Source of the DNA: Mesorhabditis belari
Lineage: Eukaryota > Nematoda > Chromadorea > Rhabditida > Rhabditidae
Assembly: GCA_958450365.1 (NCBI GenBank)
Contig: CAUEEP010000883.1
Span: 45,001 to 109,000, forward strand
Direction: 5' to 3'
Length of the DNA: 64,000 nucleotides
Positions within the stretch are counted from its first letter, which is position 1. The number at the start of each line of letters is the position of its first letter. Both the position numbers and the translations under genes were made by a program. The notes under the pieces were generated by a model. That model had not been told where the DNA came from. It did no database searches and worked only from the letters and a program-made list of their open reading frames with translations. Positions 33,579 through 45,889 of this stretch are shown one piece after another.

Positions 33579-33845
33579 TCAATTGGTTTCATTCAGCCTC
33601 AAACGACTTTTAAGATCATCAACCTTATCATACTGCTTTTCACCACTATAAACCCGTCTTGCTAAGACTCCGCACAAGTTTTCGATGGGATTGACATCAG
33701 GCGAGCACGCCGGCCAATCAATTAGCGGAATATTCTGCTTAGTCAGGCAAGTCAGGCAAGCTTTTATCGAGTTGCTCACGTGAATGTTTGCACTATCTTG
33801 TAAAAATGATATAAACTTGAAATTTTTGGTCTCTTTGAAAATCAA
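33579..33845 (-). pseudogene. Fragment of a Tc3-like transposase
   Basis: An 88-codon frame covers the second catalytic Asp (QDSANIHVS) to WPACSPDVNPIENLCG. The Asp-Glu spacing reads 37, but a perfect 9-bp tandem duplication (GTCAGGCAA twice, about 33742-33759) adds three residues; without it the spacing is the DD34E of Tc1/Tc3. N- and C-terminal parts are missing. It lies at the axis between units A and B. Confidence 0.8.
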
Positions 33846-34050
33846 ATCAATTGTTGAATCAAGTGCCTTGTTTCTCTTATATATTTTCTAAAGTTTTTTT
33901 TTGTTTGATTTCGATCTTTCTGAGTTGTATTTTATTAACATTTGCACATTTTAGTAAGATGAAACCTATTTTGGTTGGAAAGAAAGTTCTAGGAAGTTTG
34001 ACTGAAATTTCATTAAAATGAATCCACCAATGCTTGGCGCATACTTTATA

Positions 34051-34111
34051 CAGTAGGGTCCAAAAGTTTGAAACAATCACCTTCCGGCAACTTTAGCTCG
34101 ATGAAACTTGC

Positions 34112-34115
<4 letters not shown>
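34051..34115. mobile_element. End of a Tc1-like element in unit B
   Basis: The first 60 bases after TA (34049-34050) match the outer end of the complete element at 45890 (CAGTAGGGTCCAAAAGTTTG...). The rest is replaced by an A/T homopolymer block. Confidence 0.8.
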
Positions 34116-34762
<647 letters not shown>

Positions 34763-34926
34763 GTGTCGGAAAGTTTGCAAGTGGAAAGTGATTTCTCAAA
34801 AACCAAACCATCAATTCTTTCCAGATTTTTTGATAAACTTGAATTTGTTTTAAGGCCGCATTTCTTTTTTTCTGATTTCTTGCGTTACTTGGAATCTTTT
34901 TCATGTATTCCTTTATTCAAACGATC

Positions 34927-37900
34927 TCAAGCCGTTAAATGCACAACACAAACATCTCCACATACAAATCCAAATAGACATGGCCGACTCCACGTCTTCA
35001 TCTCAGTAATCATCCAATCACCAGATGCTCCATAGAGATAAGTGCACGTTTCGTCATATGCCCCTTTTCGAAAAACCGTCACAATGTCGACACGTCCTTG
35101 CCATTTATCACCATAAGTCGCTGCACGCTCTGCTAGCGAATGGATCCCGTCGTGTCGGTCTCGCCGTTGAAAAGGGGTTTGAAAGTAGCGACTAAAATAA
35201 AGTATTATCTCAATTCTGACTCTGACCAGTGATCGCCAGCTTAAGTTTTAAAGCAAAGAAATGTAAAGAAGTTTTTCAAACCATTGTAAGCAGGGTTGAA
35301 AAAAGGCCAGGGCCGATCCCGGCCTGACCCTAACGTGCTTTCGGCGATTCGTTCGGTTTTCAAATTTTTAAAAGCATTTAAGTGAGCTCGGTCAGACCGA
35401 AAAAAGTGTCAAAACCACATTTCGTCAATTTTTCGGTTAAAAACCTAGGCTAAAAAATATGTTTGTTCCCGCGGCACGATTTCCCGGAGTAGACACCCAA
35501 GCTTTGGATGCGTTTTTCTTGTGTGTTTTGATATGGCAACTGATCAGAATCGGATTCACCGTGCCCGCTTGGCGTTTGCATTCAACGGCTCACTATCTGC
35601 TAAGACCATTTTGTGGCCCCTGGCTTTTTGCAAAAAAGTTCAACTTGGTCACAGCTAGTCGAACCCCAAGTGACCGCATCAACGAGTCGCCAAACCGCCC
35701 AGCAAAATTTAGTGATCCTGAAATGTGATTTTGACACTTTATTGGGTACCAAGCTGACTAAATGCTTATAGAAATTTGAAAATTTGAATCTGGACAAAAA
35801 CTGAATACAGAATCGGATTCACCGTGCCCGCTTGGCGTTTGCATTTCAACGGCGTCACTATCTGCTAAGACCATTTTGTGGCATCTCCTTGCTAGGTCTT
35901 TTTGCAAGAAAAAGTTCAAAACTTGGTCACAGCTAGGAGTCGAACCCCAAGTGGTAGTCGAACTCTCGCATCAACGAGTCGCCAAACCGCCCAACTAAAA
36001 TTTGGTGATCCTGAAATGTGATTTTGACACTTTATTGGGTACCAAGCTGACTAAGTACCATTTAAATGCTTATAAAAATTTGAAAACGGAACGAATCAAC
36101 AAATGGTCTTCGCTACTGTGTTCCTCGTGAATACAGCTTTTGAATAAGACCAAACTCGCTTAGGTTGGTTTAGTTTGAGGCTAGCTACCAGCAAATCCTC
36201 CATTCCTTATTAGCCAGCCTAATAAATACTCGCCTGACCTGATATCTTCTTTTGCATCAGGTTTTGATCTGTCCGGAAAGCCACCACGAAACACAAATAT
36301 TACATAGTTCGCAAATTCCAGCACAGAGCTATCGTCTCCAAAGCCAACGAAAGCCGTTCTCATGTAGTAGTTGCTCTCTGAGTTGAGCGCTGAATCCGGC
36401 CAAGCTTCCACATAGTCCGCCGGTACAACGGCGACTTGCTTCCTGATTCTGAAAATTACCGAAAACATTGTGAGTCAAAGTTTTATTCAGAAACTTATCG
36501 GGGTTCCTTTCCGTTATACATCCACAAAAACAACCCCTGATTATTAATCAATGAGGAATCAATGAGGCAATCCATGCCTTAGCAATTTGTTACAACCCCC
36601 ATTCGTAGAAATCGTCCTTTCCCACTTCTTGTCGAACCATCAATTCAGCGAGGCAGTTCGGTGCCGCGATGCTTCTTGTTTCTCGATTTTCCCCCTAGAC
36701 GCTCGATCGTCTGCTTGTGAATGGCAGGGTCATCCGGATTCAGGAGGTTGTACTTGTTGTACTTGTTGACATGAGCCTGGGTAAAGCCGGCCTCGTCCAT
36801 TCGTTCAGTATTGTATCCTCGCCGATAATCGGAGTCAATTTAGGTTCCCGGCTCGATGTGTTCAATCATCGCTTCCAATAGGGTTTTGGTCTCGAGCGGT
36901 CTTCCACCTCGACCAGCAAACATTCCTTGGTTTCTCGGAAAACTACTCTAAATATCCACACCAGATATTCCACGCAAGGAATCCTAGTTGTTGAAGTCGA
37001 CCGCGGTTCTGTGATTCATCTCCAATTCTTTCGCAGAATAGTCGATCGAGGTCCACTGTTGAGTCCATCCATAATCCTAGGATTGTGAGAAATGAAATTT
37101 TTGGAATTTTGGTGCTCTCCATCCATGAGCCAACAGGCAGGTCGATCGCTGTCCAGCACGACGTTTTGTCACATCCGCATTGGGGGTTCTGATTGAGCAA
37201 TAGCTTCATAACGTGCTGGTTGGCGCATGTGCAAGTAATAAGCAAGATGCGGCGTTGTTGAAAGCACGAGATTGCATCAGCTTCCGTAGTCGGTAAGCCA
37301 AACATGATTCCATCGCGCCCTAAGAAAACAGAGAAAAATTATTTTCTGTGGTTTTCCTTGTTCATTTTCATGGAAGGATGCAAATTTGGCGGATGTATAA
37401 CGGAAAAGAACCCTTTTCGCGTTGATAGTGAGCTAAAACTTACATATTATAGTTGTTAACCAAAAGATTTTGGATTTCCGAAGCCATTCGCTGCATTTTC
37501 TTTTGTTGTTCATACTGAGTGCTGCCCCATGTCCAATCCTTTTGATCCTCTTTAGCTCCGTGATGCTTGCTCATCCAATTTCGAATTCTTTCCTCTTCTT
37601 CGGACTTTTGGACCCAATTTGCCTAAAAGCTTCTTGTCCCTGCTGCCTCTCGTGGATTTACTAACAACTTTTTTTCGCAATACCTTTAACTATACGTAAA
37701 AACTCACCCCTATGCCTGTGTAGCATCCAACATTGAGAACGACTTCACCTTTGTACATCCATTTACGTCGCGGTCCACAAGTGATAGTTTTTGTCTCTAA
37801 CGGTAAATCCATCATGTCGTTTATCTGAAACACATTTTTGAGGATAAACTGAAAAAGAAACTCCCACTCGAACAAGCGCGTAATGGTCTGGATCAGCAGT

Positions 37901-38250
37901 GCACGTGAACGTTCGATCGATCCGAAAATATTGACTGTAATTGAGTGATGAAGATAACCGGACCATAGCTGCGGGCAAGCCTTGATCGAGTCCGAGCTCA
38001 TTAAGGTTTTCACGAAACACGCTTACTCAGACGTCACATCGCTCGTAAGGTTTCTCCAGTTGCCACCAGCCGAATGAATTTGAATTTTTGCACTCTGGTT
38101 CTTGCACTCTTCCATCCATTCTAAAAAAACAGTCAATAGACGAGTTGCCTAACAAAAAAAGAACAAAGTAATCGAAACAAACGGACCTTTATTTGCCGTC
38201 CCAATTTGTGCCAGTGAAACCACAAGCAAGACAACGAATTCTTTCTTCAT
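34927..38250 (-). CDS. Unrecognised secreted protein family, copy B
   Basis: Inverted paralogue of the gene at 28343-31693 with the same exon order. The start at 38250 begins a signal peptide (MKKEFVVLLVVSLAQIGTA); the last exon, about 34927-35197, ends in the same CVVHLTA. The reading frame of the last exon is intact and lacks the Phe/Gly expansion of copy A. The segment before NYYMRTAF differs in all three copies (PDSALNSES here). Intron 5 holds a full-length Merlin element, and the last intron is longer because of an internal duplication. The same uncertainty about the exon 3/4 frame applies. Likely secreted, function unknown; whether all copies are expressed cannot be judged. Confidence 0.58.
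36502..37412 (-). mobile_element. Merlin-type transposon in gene B intron 5
   Basis: 911 bp with the same termini as the copies in genes A and C. Flanks are CTTATCGG and CTTTTCGC, i.e. the same 8-bp target duplication with two differences. The minus strand carries a degenerate ISXO2-like transposase with stops and frame breaks. Confidence 0.85.
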
Positions 38251-41200
38251 TTACAACTAAAAAGCAAATTTTTTTAAATTTGAATTGTAAAAAGAGAAAG
38301 TTTAGTATAAAAACGAGCAGGTGTTGAAATAAATACTAAGACTTTGGAATTTGATTTGAGGACTTCATTTTCTCAAATTTCTATTTTCAAAAATTTTCAC
38401 AAAACAAATTTCTATTTTCTGATTTAAAACTCTATGTTGTGACCATGATTCGATTCAAAAAGCATTTTTTTGAAAGAATCATACATTGTTTTTTTTTCCT
38501 GATAATATTTGGCTCAAAATAATTTAATGGAAAAACGAGAAGAAAAATTTTAGCGCTTTTACGACAAACTTTATCTGAGTTGCCATATTTTTGCTTTAAA
38601 AATAAATACTTTATTCTAAAATAAGATCAAACACCTAAATTTTGAGCTAAGCTTTCTTTTGAATTAAGCAGTTACCTAAGCGGGCTAACACAAAACTTTG
38701 CGTTGTAACCTGATAAAGGTCCCTTCCAAATTATTAGGTTGGAAAGAAAGTTCTAGGAAAATGTTTGCACGGTGATTTACTGTCGTTAATTTTAAATAAA
38801 GTTTACATGAATCCGTTCATATTTCATTACGATACACGGTTCTGAGTTTGTAACCATACTTATGCCGCACCCTGTAGTTACTTCAGTGCATTAAACAAAG
38901 TGGTATTGGGTTGGAAAGAAAGTTCTAGGAAAAAGGTTGCGCAGTGATTTCTCAAAAACCAACCCATAAATTCTTCCCAGATTTTTTGCTAAACTTGACT
39001 AAATTTCAATAAGTTTTTGACTAAAAAAACTAGAGTTGGCTTCAGGTAACAATAAGAAATAATAATTTTTCAAAAACCTCGAAAATTTTACGGAGCTACA
39101 CTAATTTTTTACAAGTAATTTCTTGAAGTCCACTTGTAAATAATAGGTCAAAATATATATGCTTTATTCAGTTGAACTTCTCGAGAACTTTCTTTCCAAC
39201 CTAATATTGTGTTTCGCCGTCCGAATTATTCGATTCACTTTTGTCGTATCCCGAATATTGAGATGTTCCGATGAAATGATTAAAATCGGGTTTTCCCACA
39301 ATTTGATCAAAGAGTATCTCTGATGTGAAATCGGGAAATCTCTCGATGATACTTCGCAATAGATGCTCCGATTCATCTCTCATGAAATGATTAAGGGAAA
39401 GCTGCACTCATTCTTTTTTACAAGTAATTTCTTGGACTCGACTTGTAAATAATAGAACAAAATGTTCTTGAATTGGTGGATTCTTTTTTAAGAAATTCTA
39501 GTCAAACTTTTCCCGAGAACTTTCTTTTAAAACCTACTAGTTTTTTCCGATCTTATACTTCTAATGAAGATTTTACAGCAATGAATATTCTTCAAGTTTC
39601 AAAAGGAAGAAAATAAGCGTATAATGAGCTCGATTAATCAGAAAATGGCGTCGATTTTTCAATCTTCCTTCAAAATATTAGTTTATCCAGTTGGTTTAAA
39701 CAATTTTAGCTAAAGTTGGATTGGCAGCTATCTTCGTGTCAATAGATAAAAGATAGCGCATAAAAAGTTTGGTATATAGCCTTTGACAGCAAAATTGACT
39801 TTAGAAGATGGAAATTCAACAATAAACACTTTTTATTTAGATCAAACCATAGGCTAATTGATGAAAATTTGCTATTTTTCGAACGGAAAGTACGAAAAGA
39901 AACGAAAAGCTTAATAGACAGCTATTTGGCTGGAACTTTAGGTCAATGGAAAGTGTTGCAAGCCGAGGTTTCGTTCCTTTTCGGTACTTCCGTTTAGAAC
40001 CAACAAATCCACCAATTAAACTACGGTTTATTTCATTAGAAAGATCAATTATTTTTCTGCAAAATAAAATGAAACCGCATTTAAAATGTCTTATGTATGG
40101 ACTTTTTTGAGAGCCTGAAGTCGGGTAGTATTGGAACCGTAATGGAACCGTATTAGATCAAAAAAAGAACCGTATTGGAACCGTATTGGAAGCGTAATGG
40201 AACCGTATTGGAACCGTATTAGATCAAAAATCGGGTAGTCAAAAAGGGCGACGGCTCGATGATGCGGACACTTTAGCTTTAGAAAAGGCACACTTTTCGC
40301 TAAGGAAATCTATCTTGGTATCCATAGATAAAAGATAGAAGTTAGGTTTATAAAGTTAGGTTTATAGCCAAATTCTCAGAGAAATTGATTCACCCAATTC
40401 CTTCGTAGAGGTTTTTATAGATTTTTATCAAAAATACGTCTTTTGACTCTTGAATTTGCTTGAAAGTGAAGCAAAATTGACTTAAAAAGATGGAAATTGA
40501 ACAAAAAACACTTTTTATTTAGAAAAAACCATAGGTTAATTGGTGAAAATTTGTTATTTTTAATGGAAGTACGAAAAAGAAAGAAAAGACTTTCTGGAAA
40601 AGTTTAAATAGATACAAAGAACAACACAGAAAAGATACCCGAACAGTTTTTTTTTCAAATAAAGCCCTTAGCCAAAATTTTCTTACAGAGAAGCTTTTCA
40701 CAAAAAATCATTTTTTGATGTCATCTTCTCGGCACTGAGTGTTTGCTAAAATAGGTGATTCTGAAAAGTGAAAGCATTAGATCAAATTTGCCTTGATCAG
40801 AAATTTTCCTGATTTTAAGTACTTCCTTTTAGGTTTTGAAACGGGACCCATTGCCTTTTCTTTAACCAATTAAAAACTTGTCTAAAGACTGGCCACTCAA
40901 AAAGTGACCAAATCACTTCAGCCGAAGATATCTTTAATTTTGGTCAAAAGCTTTTTGAAATATCGTCAAGTCTAGCAAAAAATCTGGGAAGAATTGATGG
41001 CTTGTTTTTTGAGAAATCATTGTGCAAACTTTTTCCTAGAGCTTTCTTTCCAACCCAATACCACTTTGTTTAATGCACTGAAGTAACTATAAAGTATGCT
41101 CCAAGCATTCGTGGATTCGTGGATTTTTAAGCAATTCCAGTCAAACCTTTTCCTAGAACTTTCTTTCCAACCTAATAATTTGGAAGGGACCTTTACCAGG

Positions 41201-41633
41201 TTACAACCGCAAAGTTTTGTGTTAGCCCGCTTAGGTAACTGCTTAATTCAAAAGAAAGCTTGGCTCAAAATTTAGGTGTTTGATCTTATTTTAGAATAAC
41301 GTATTTATTTTTAAAGCAAAAATATGGCAACTCAGATACAGTTTGTCGTAAAAGCCTAAATTTTTCTTCTCGTTTTTCCATTAAATCATTTTGAGCCAAA
41401 TGTTATCAGGAAAAAAAGGAAAAAAATGTATGATTCTATCAAAAAAATGCTTTTTGAATCGAATCATGGTCACAACATAGACCTTTAAATCAGAAAATAG
41501 AAATCTGATGAGCAAATGAAGTCGTCAAATCAAATTCCAAAGTCTTAGTATTTATTTCAACACCTTCTCGTTTTTATACTAAACTTTCTCTTTTTACAAT
41601 TCACATTTTTAAAAATTGGCTTTTTAGTTGTAA
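38251..41633. other. Intergenic between genes B and C, duplicated repeats
   Basis: Shared upstream sequence of genes B and C in opposite orientation, mariner-end blocks, the maT remnant (38777-38874) and an unoccupied TA site (41088-41089). A 68-codon frame (39201-39407, minus) has a counterpart at 25586-25792 in unit A, but most differences change amino acids, so it is not supported as a gene. Confidence 0.5.
38777..38874 (+). mobile_element. Remnant of the maT insertion in unit B
   Basis: It retains one terminal repeat (complement of CAGGGTGCGG...) and about 75 bp of adjacent sequence matching 26459-26556, next to TA at 38875-38876. The transposase and the other end are deleted. It shows that units A and B descend from a copy that already had this insertion. 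Confidence 0.85.
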
Positions 41634-44600
41634 ATGAAGAAAGAATTCGTTTTCTTGCTTGTGGCTTCACTGGCACAAATTGGGACAGCAAATGATAGTG
41701 AGTTTGTTTCGATCGACTACTTTGTTCTTTTTTTGTTACGCAACTCGTCTATTGACTGTTTTTTTAGAATGGATTGAAGAGTGCAAGAACCAGAGTGCAA
41801 ACATTCAAATTCATTCGGCTGGTGGCAACTGGAGAAACCTTACGAGCGATGAGACGTCTAAGTAAGCGTGTTTCGTGAAAACTTTCCCGGGCTCGGCCTG
41901 GTGAAAAGCTTGATGAGCTCGGACTCGATCAAGGCTTGCCTGCAGCTATGGCCCTGCCCTTGGCTCAAGGCTTTTTGGTCGCTAGGGACAACCCAATTTA
42001 TCTTCATCACTCAATTACAGTCAATATTTTTGGATCCAACGAACGTTCACGTGCACTGCTGATCCAGACCATTTCGCTCTTGTTCTAGTGGGGGTTTCTT
42101 TTTCAGTCTATCCTCAGAAATGTTTTTCAGATCAACCACAAGATAGATTCATCGGCAGACACAAAAACTATCACTTGTGGATCGCGGCGTAAATGGATGT
42201 ACAAAGGTGAAGTCGTTCTCAATGTTGGATGCTATACAGGCATAGGGGTGAGTTTTTACGTATAGTTAAAGGTATTGCGAAACAAGAGTTGTTAGTAAAT
42301 TCACGAGAGGCAGCAGGGACAAGAAGCTTTTAGGCAAATCGGACCCAAAAGTCCGAAGAAGAGGAAAGAATTCGAAATTGGATGGGCGAGCATCACGGAG
42401 CTAAAGAGGATCAAGAGGATTGGACATGGAGCAGCATCCAGTATGAACAACAAAAGAAAATGCAGCGAATGGCTTCGGAAATCCAAAATCTTTTGGTTAA
42501 CACCGATAATATGTAAGTTTTAGCTCACGATCAACGCGAAAAGGGTTCTTTTCCGTTATACATCCGCCAAATTTGCATCCTTCCATGAAAATGAACAAGG
42601 AAAACCACAGAAAATAATTTTTCTCTGTTTTCTTAGGGCGCGATGGAATCATGTTTGGCTTACCGACTACGGAAGCTGATGCAATCTCGTTCTTTCAACA
42701 ACGCCGCATCTTGCTTATTACTTGCACATGCGCCAACCATCACGTTATGAAGCTATTGCTCAATCAGAACCCCCAATGCGGATGTGACAAAACGTCGTGC
42801 TGGACAGCGATCGACCTGCGTGTTGGCTCATGGATGGAGAGCACCAAAATTCCATTTCTCACAATCCTACGATTATGGATGGACTCAACAGTGGACCTCG
42901 ATCGACTATTCTGCGAAAGAATTGGAGATGAATCACAGAACCGGGGTCGACTTCAACAACTAGGATTCCTTGCGTGGAATACCTGGTGTGGATATTTAGA
43001 GTAGTTTTCCGAGAAACCAAGGAATGTTTTCTGGTCGAGGTGGAAGACCGCTCGAGACCAAAACCCTATTGGAAGCGATGATTGAACACATCGATCCGGG
43101 AACCTAAATTGACTCCGATTATCGGCGAGGATACAATACTGAACGAATGGAGGAGGCCGGCTTTACCCACGCTCATGTCAACAAGTACAACAAGTACAAC
43201 TTCCTGAATGCGGATGACCCTGCCATTCACACGCAGACGATCGAGCCTCTATGGGGAAAATCGAGAAACAAGAAGCATCGCGGCACGTCATTTCCTACCG
43301 AACTACCTTGCTGAATCCATGGTTCGACGAGAAGTGCGAAAGGATGATTTCTACGAATGGGTTTGGCAACAAATTGCTAAGGCATGGATTGCTCATTGAT
43401 TAATAATCAGGGGTTGTTTTTGTGGATGTATAACGGAAAGGAACCCCGATAAGTTTCTGAATAAAACTTTGACTTGCAATGTTTTCTGTAATTTTCAGAA
43501 TCAGGAAGCAAGTCGCCGTTGTACCGGCGGACTATGTGGAAGCTTGGCCGGAATCACAGGCCCGGTCAGAGGACAACTACTACATGAGAACGGCTTTCGT
43601 TGGCTTTGGAGACGATAACTCCGTGCTGGAATTTGCGAACTATGTGGTATTTGTATTTCGTGGTGGCTTTCCGAACGTATCAAAACCTGATGCAAAAGAA
43701 GATATCAGGTCAGGCGAGTATTTATTAGGCTGGCTAATAAGTAATGGTGGATTTGCTGGTAGCTAGCCTCAAACTAAACCAATCTTAGCGAGTTTGGTCT
43801 TATTCAAAAGCTGTATTCAAGAGGAACACAGTAGCGAAGACCATTTGTTGATTCGTTCCGTTTTCAAATTTTTATAAGCATTTAAATGGTACATAGTCAG
43901 CTTCGCACCCAAAAAAGTGTCAAAATCACATTTCAGGATCACTAAATTTTAACTGGGCGGTTTGGCGACTCGTTGATGCGAGAGTCGAGGGTTCGACTCC
44001 TAGCTGTGACCAAAGTTTCAACTTTTTTTTGCAAAAAGACCTAACAAGGAGATGCCACAAAATGGTCTTAGCAGATATTGACGCCGTTGAAATGCAAACG
44101 CCAAGCGGGCACGGTGAATCCGATTCTGTATTCAGTTTTTGTCCAGATTCAAAAACACACAAGAAAAACGCATCCAAAGCTTGGGTGTCTACTCGGGGAA
44201 ATCGTGCCGCGGGAACAAACATATTTTTATCCTAGGTTTTTAACTGAAAAATTGACGAAATGTGACTTTGACACTTTTTTCGATCTGACCAAGCTCACTC
44301 AAATGCTTTTAAAAACTTGAAAACCGAACGAATCTAAAAATAGTTTTCGCTACTGTGTTCCTATTGAATACAACTTTCGAATAACTCCAAACTCGTTAGG
44401 ATCTGGCCGGGATCGGGCCTGGCTTTTTTCGGCACAACCCACAACGGTTTGAGAAACTGGCGTTTTGGTGGTTGGGAGCCACCTATATTTTTGATTTTTC
44501 CACTTTTCTTGAGGTAATCGAGGACTCGAGAAAATGAATCGAGGTAATCGAGAAAATAAAATCAAAAGCACGTTAGGATCAGGCGGGGATCGGGCCTGGC

Positions 44601-44972
44601 TTTTTTCAAGCCTGTTTACAAGGGTTTGGAAAACTTCTTCACATTTCTTTGCTTTAAAACTTAAGCTGGCGATCACTGGTCAGAGTTAGAATTGAGATAA
44701 TACTTTATTTTAGTCGCTACTTTCAAGCCCCTTCTCAACGGCAAGACCGACACGACGGGATCCATTCGCTAGCAGAGCGTGCAGCGACTTATGGTGATAA
44801 ATGGGTAGGACGTGTCGACATTGTGACTGTTTTTCGAAAAGGAGCAAATCACAAAACGTGCACTTATCTCTATGGAGCATCTGGTGATTGGATGATTTCT
44901 GAGGTGAAGACGTGGAGTCGGCCATGTGCAGCTGGATGTGGAGATGTTTGTGTTGCGCATTTAACTGCTTGA
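41634..44972 (+). CDS. Unrecognised secreted protein family, copy C
   Basis: Third copy of the family, direct orientation. The start at 41634 begins a signal peptide identical or nearly so to copy A. The terminal exon (about 44714-44972) ends CGDVCVAHLTA. Exon 1 ends with a better donor (GTGAGT) than in copy A. Exon 2 encodes CKNQSANIQIHSAGGNW. The stretch after the third exon (about 42127-42160) is much more diverged from A than its surroundings, which fits the proposed short intron there. It carries full-length Merlin in intron 5. Probably secreted; function unknown. Confidence 0.6.
42544..43445 (+). mobile_element. Merlin-type transposon in gene C intron 5
   Basis: 902 bp, termini GGTTCTTTTCCGTTATACAT and complement, flanked by GCGAAAAG (42536-42543) and CCGATAAG (43446-43453), a slightly decayed 8-bp target duplication. 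The most complete of the three copies. Confidence 0.88.
42651..43400 (+). pseudogene. ISXO2/IS1016-like Merlin transposase, degenerate
   Basis: The N-terminal zinc-ribbon-like part reads CANHHVMKLLLNQNPQCGC then CW, followed by the region typical of the family (SWMESTKIPFLTILRLWMD). After frame breaks the catalytic part continues: RSRPKTLLEAMIEHIDPG, DSDYRRGYN (Asp), and HTQTIEPLWG, the family's HTQxIExxW signature with the catalytic Glu. Several stops and frameshifts rule out a functional enzyme. Copies A and B are similar; A lacks the middle. Confidence 0.8.
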
Positions 44973-45889
44973 TGTCGTTTGAATAAAGGAATACATGAAA
45001 AAGATTCCAAGTAACGCAAGAAATCAGAGAAAAAGAAATGGGGCCTTAAAACAAAGCCCCTAAATTTTTAAATGATTTTTCATGGAATTGACATTCTAAA
45101 ATTGAACAATAGTTGATTACATTCACATCTCTAAAATAATTTTCTCAATTTCAACCAAAACAAAAAAGGAATCTCCCCACCATTACAAAAAAAAAGAAAG
45201 GGTGATTTTTTTAAGGTGTTAAAAAAATTCGGAGAATTTAAAAAAAATAATTTTCTTCTATTATTTACAAGTCGACTCCAAGAAATTACTCGAAAAAATG
45301 AGTGCCGCTTTCCCATAAAATTTTAGAGATTTTTGAAAAATTATTATTTTCCAGTTTAAATTCAGCTCACTCTTTGCACCAGAAAAACGATTCCTTATGA
45401 GATAAAGCTAGCATAAATAAGCAATACGCTCTATAATCTCTATCTTTAGCCAAAATTTTCTTACAGAGAAGCTTTTTCAAAAAATCATTTTTTGATGTCA
45501 TCTTCTCGGCACTGAGTGTTTGCTAAAATAGGTGATTCTGAAAAGTGAAAGCATTAGATCAAATTTGCCTTGATCACAAATTTTCCTGATTTTAAGTACT
45601 TCCTTTTAGGTTTTGAATGGAACTCATTGCCTTTTGTTTAACCAATTAAAAACTTGTCTAAAGGCTGGTCACTCAAAAAGTGACCAAACCACTTCAGCGG
45701 AAGAAATCTCTTATTTTTACCTGAAGCTCACTATGTTTTTTTGTCAAAAACATTTTGAAATATAGTCAAGTTTATCAAAAAATCTGGGAAGAATTGATGG
45801 CTTGTTTTTTGAGAAATCGCCGTGCAAACTTTTTCCGAGAATTTTCTATCCAACCTATTACCACTTTGTTTAATGTACTGAAGTAACTA
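44973..45889. other. Flank of gene C, no gene seen
   Basis: Matches the downstream flank of gene A and includes mariner-end segments such as CTTTTTCCGAGAATTTTCT at about 45830. No coding sequence is supported. Confidence 0.5.
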
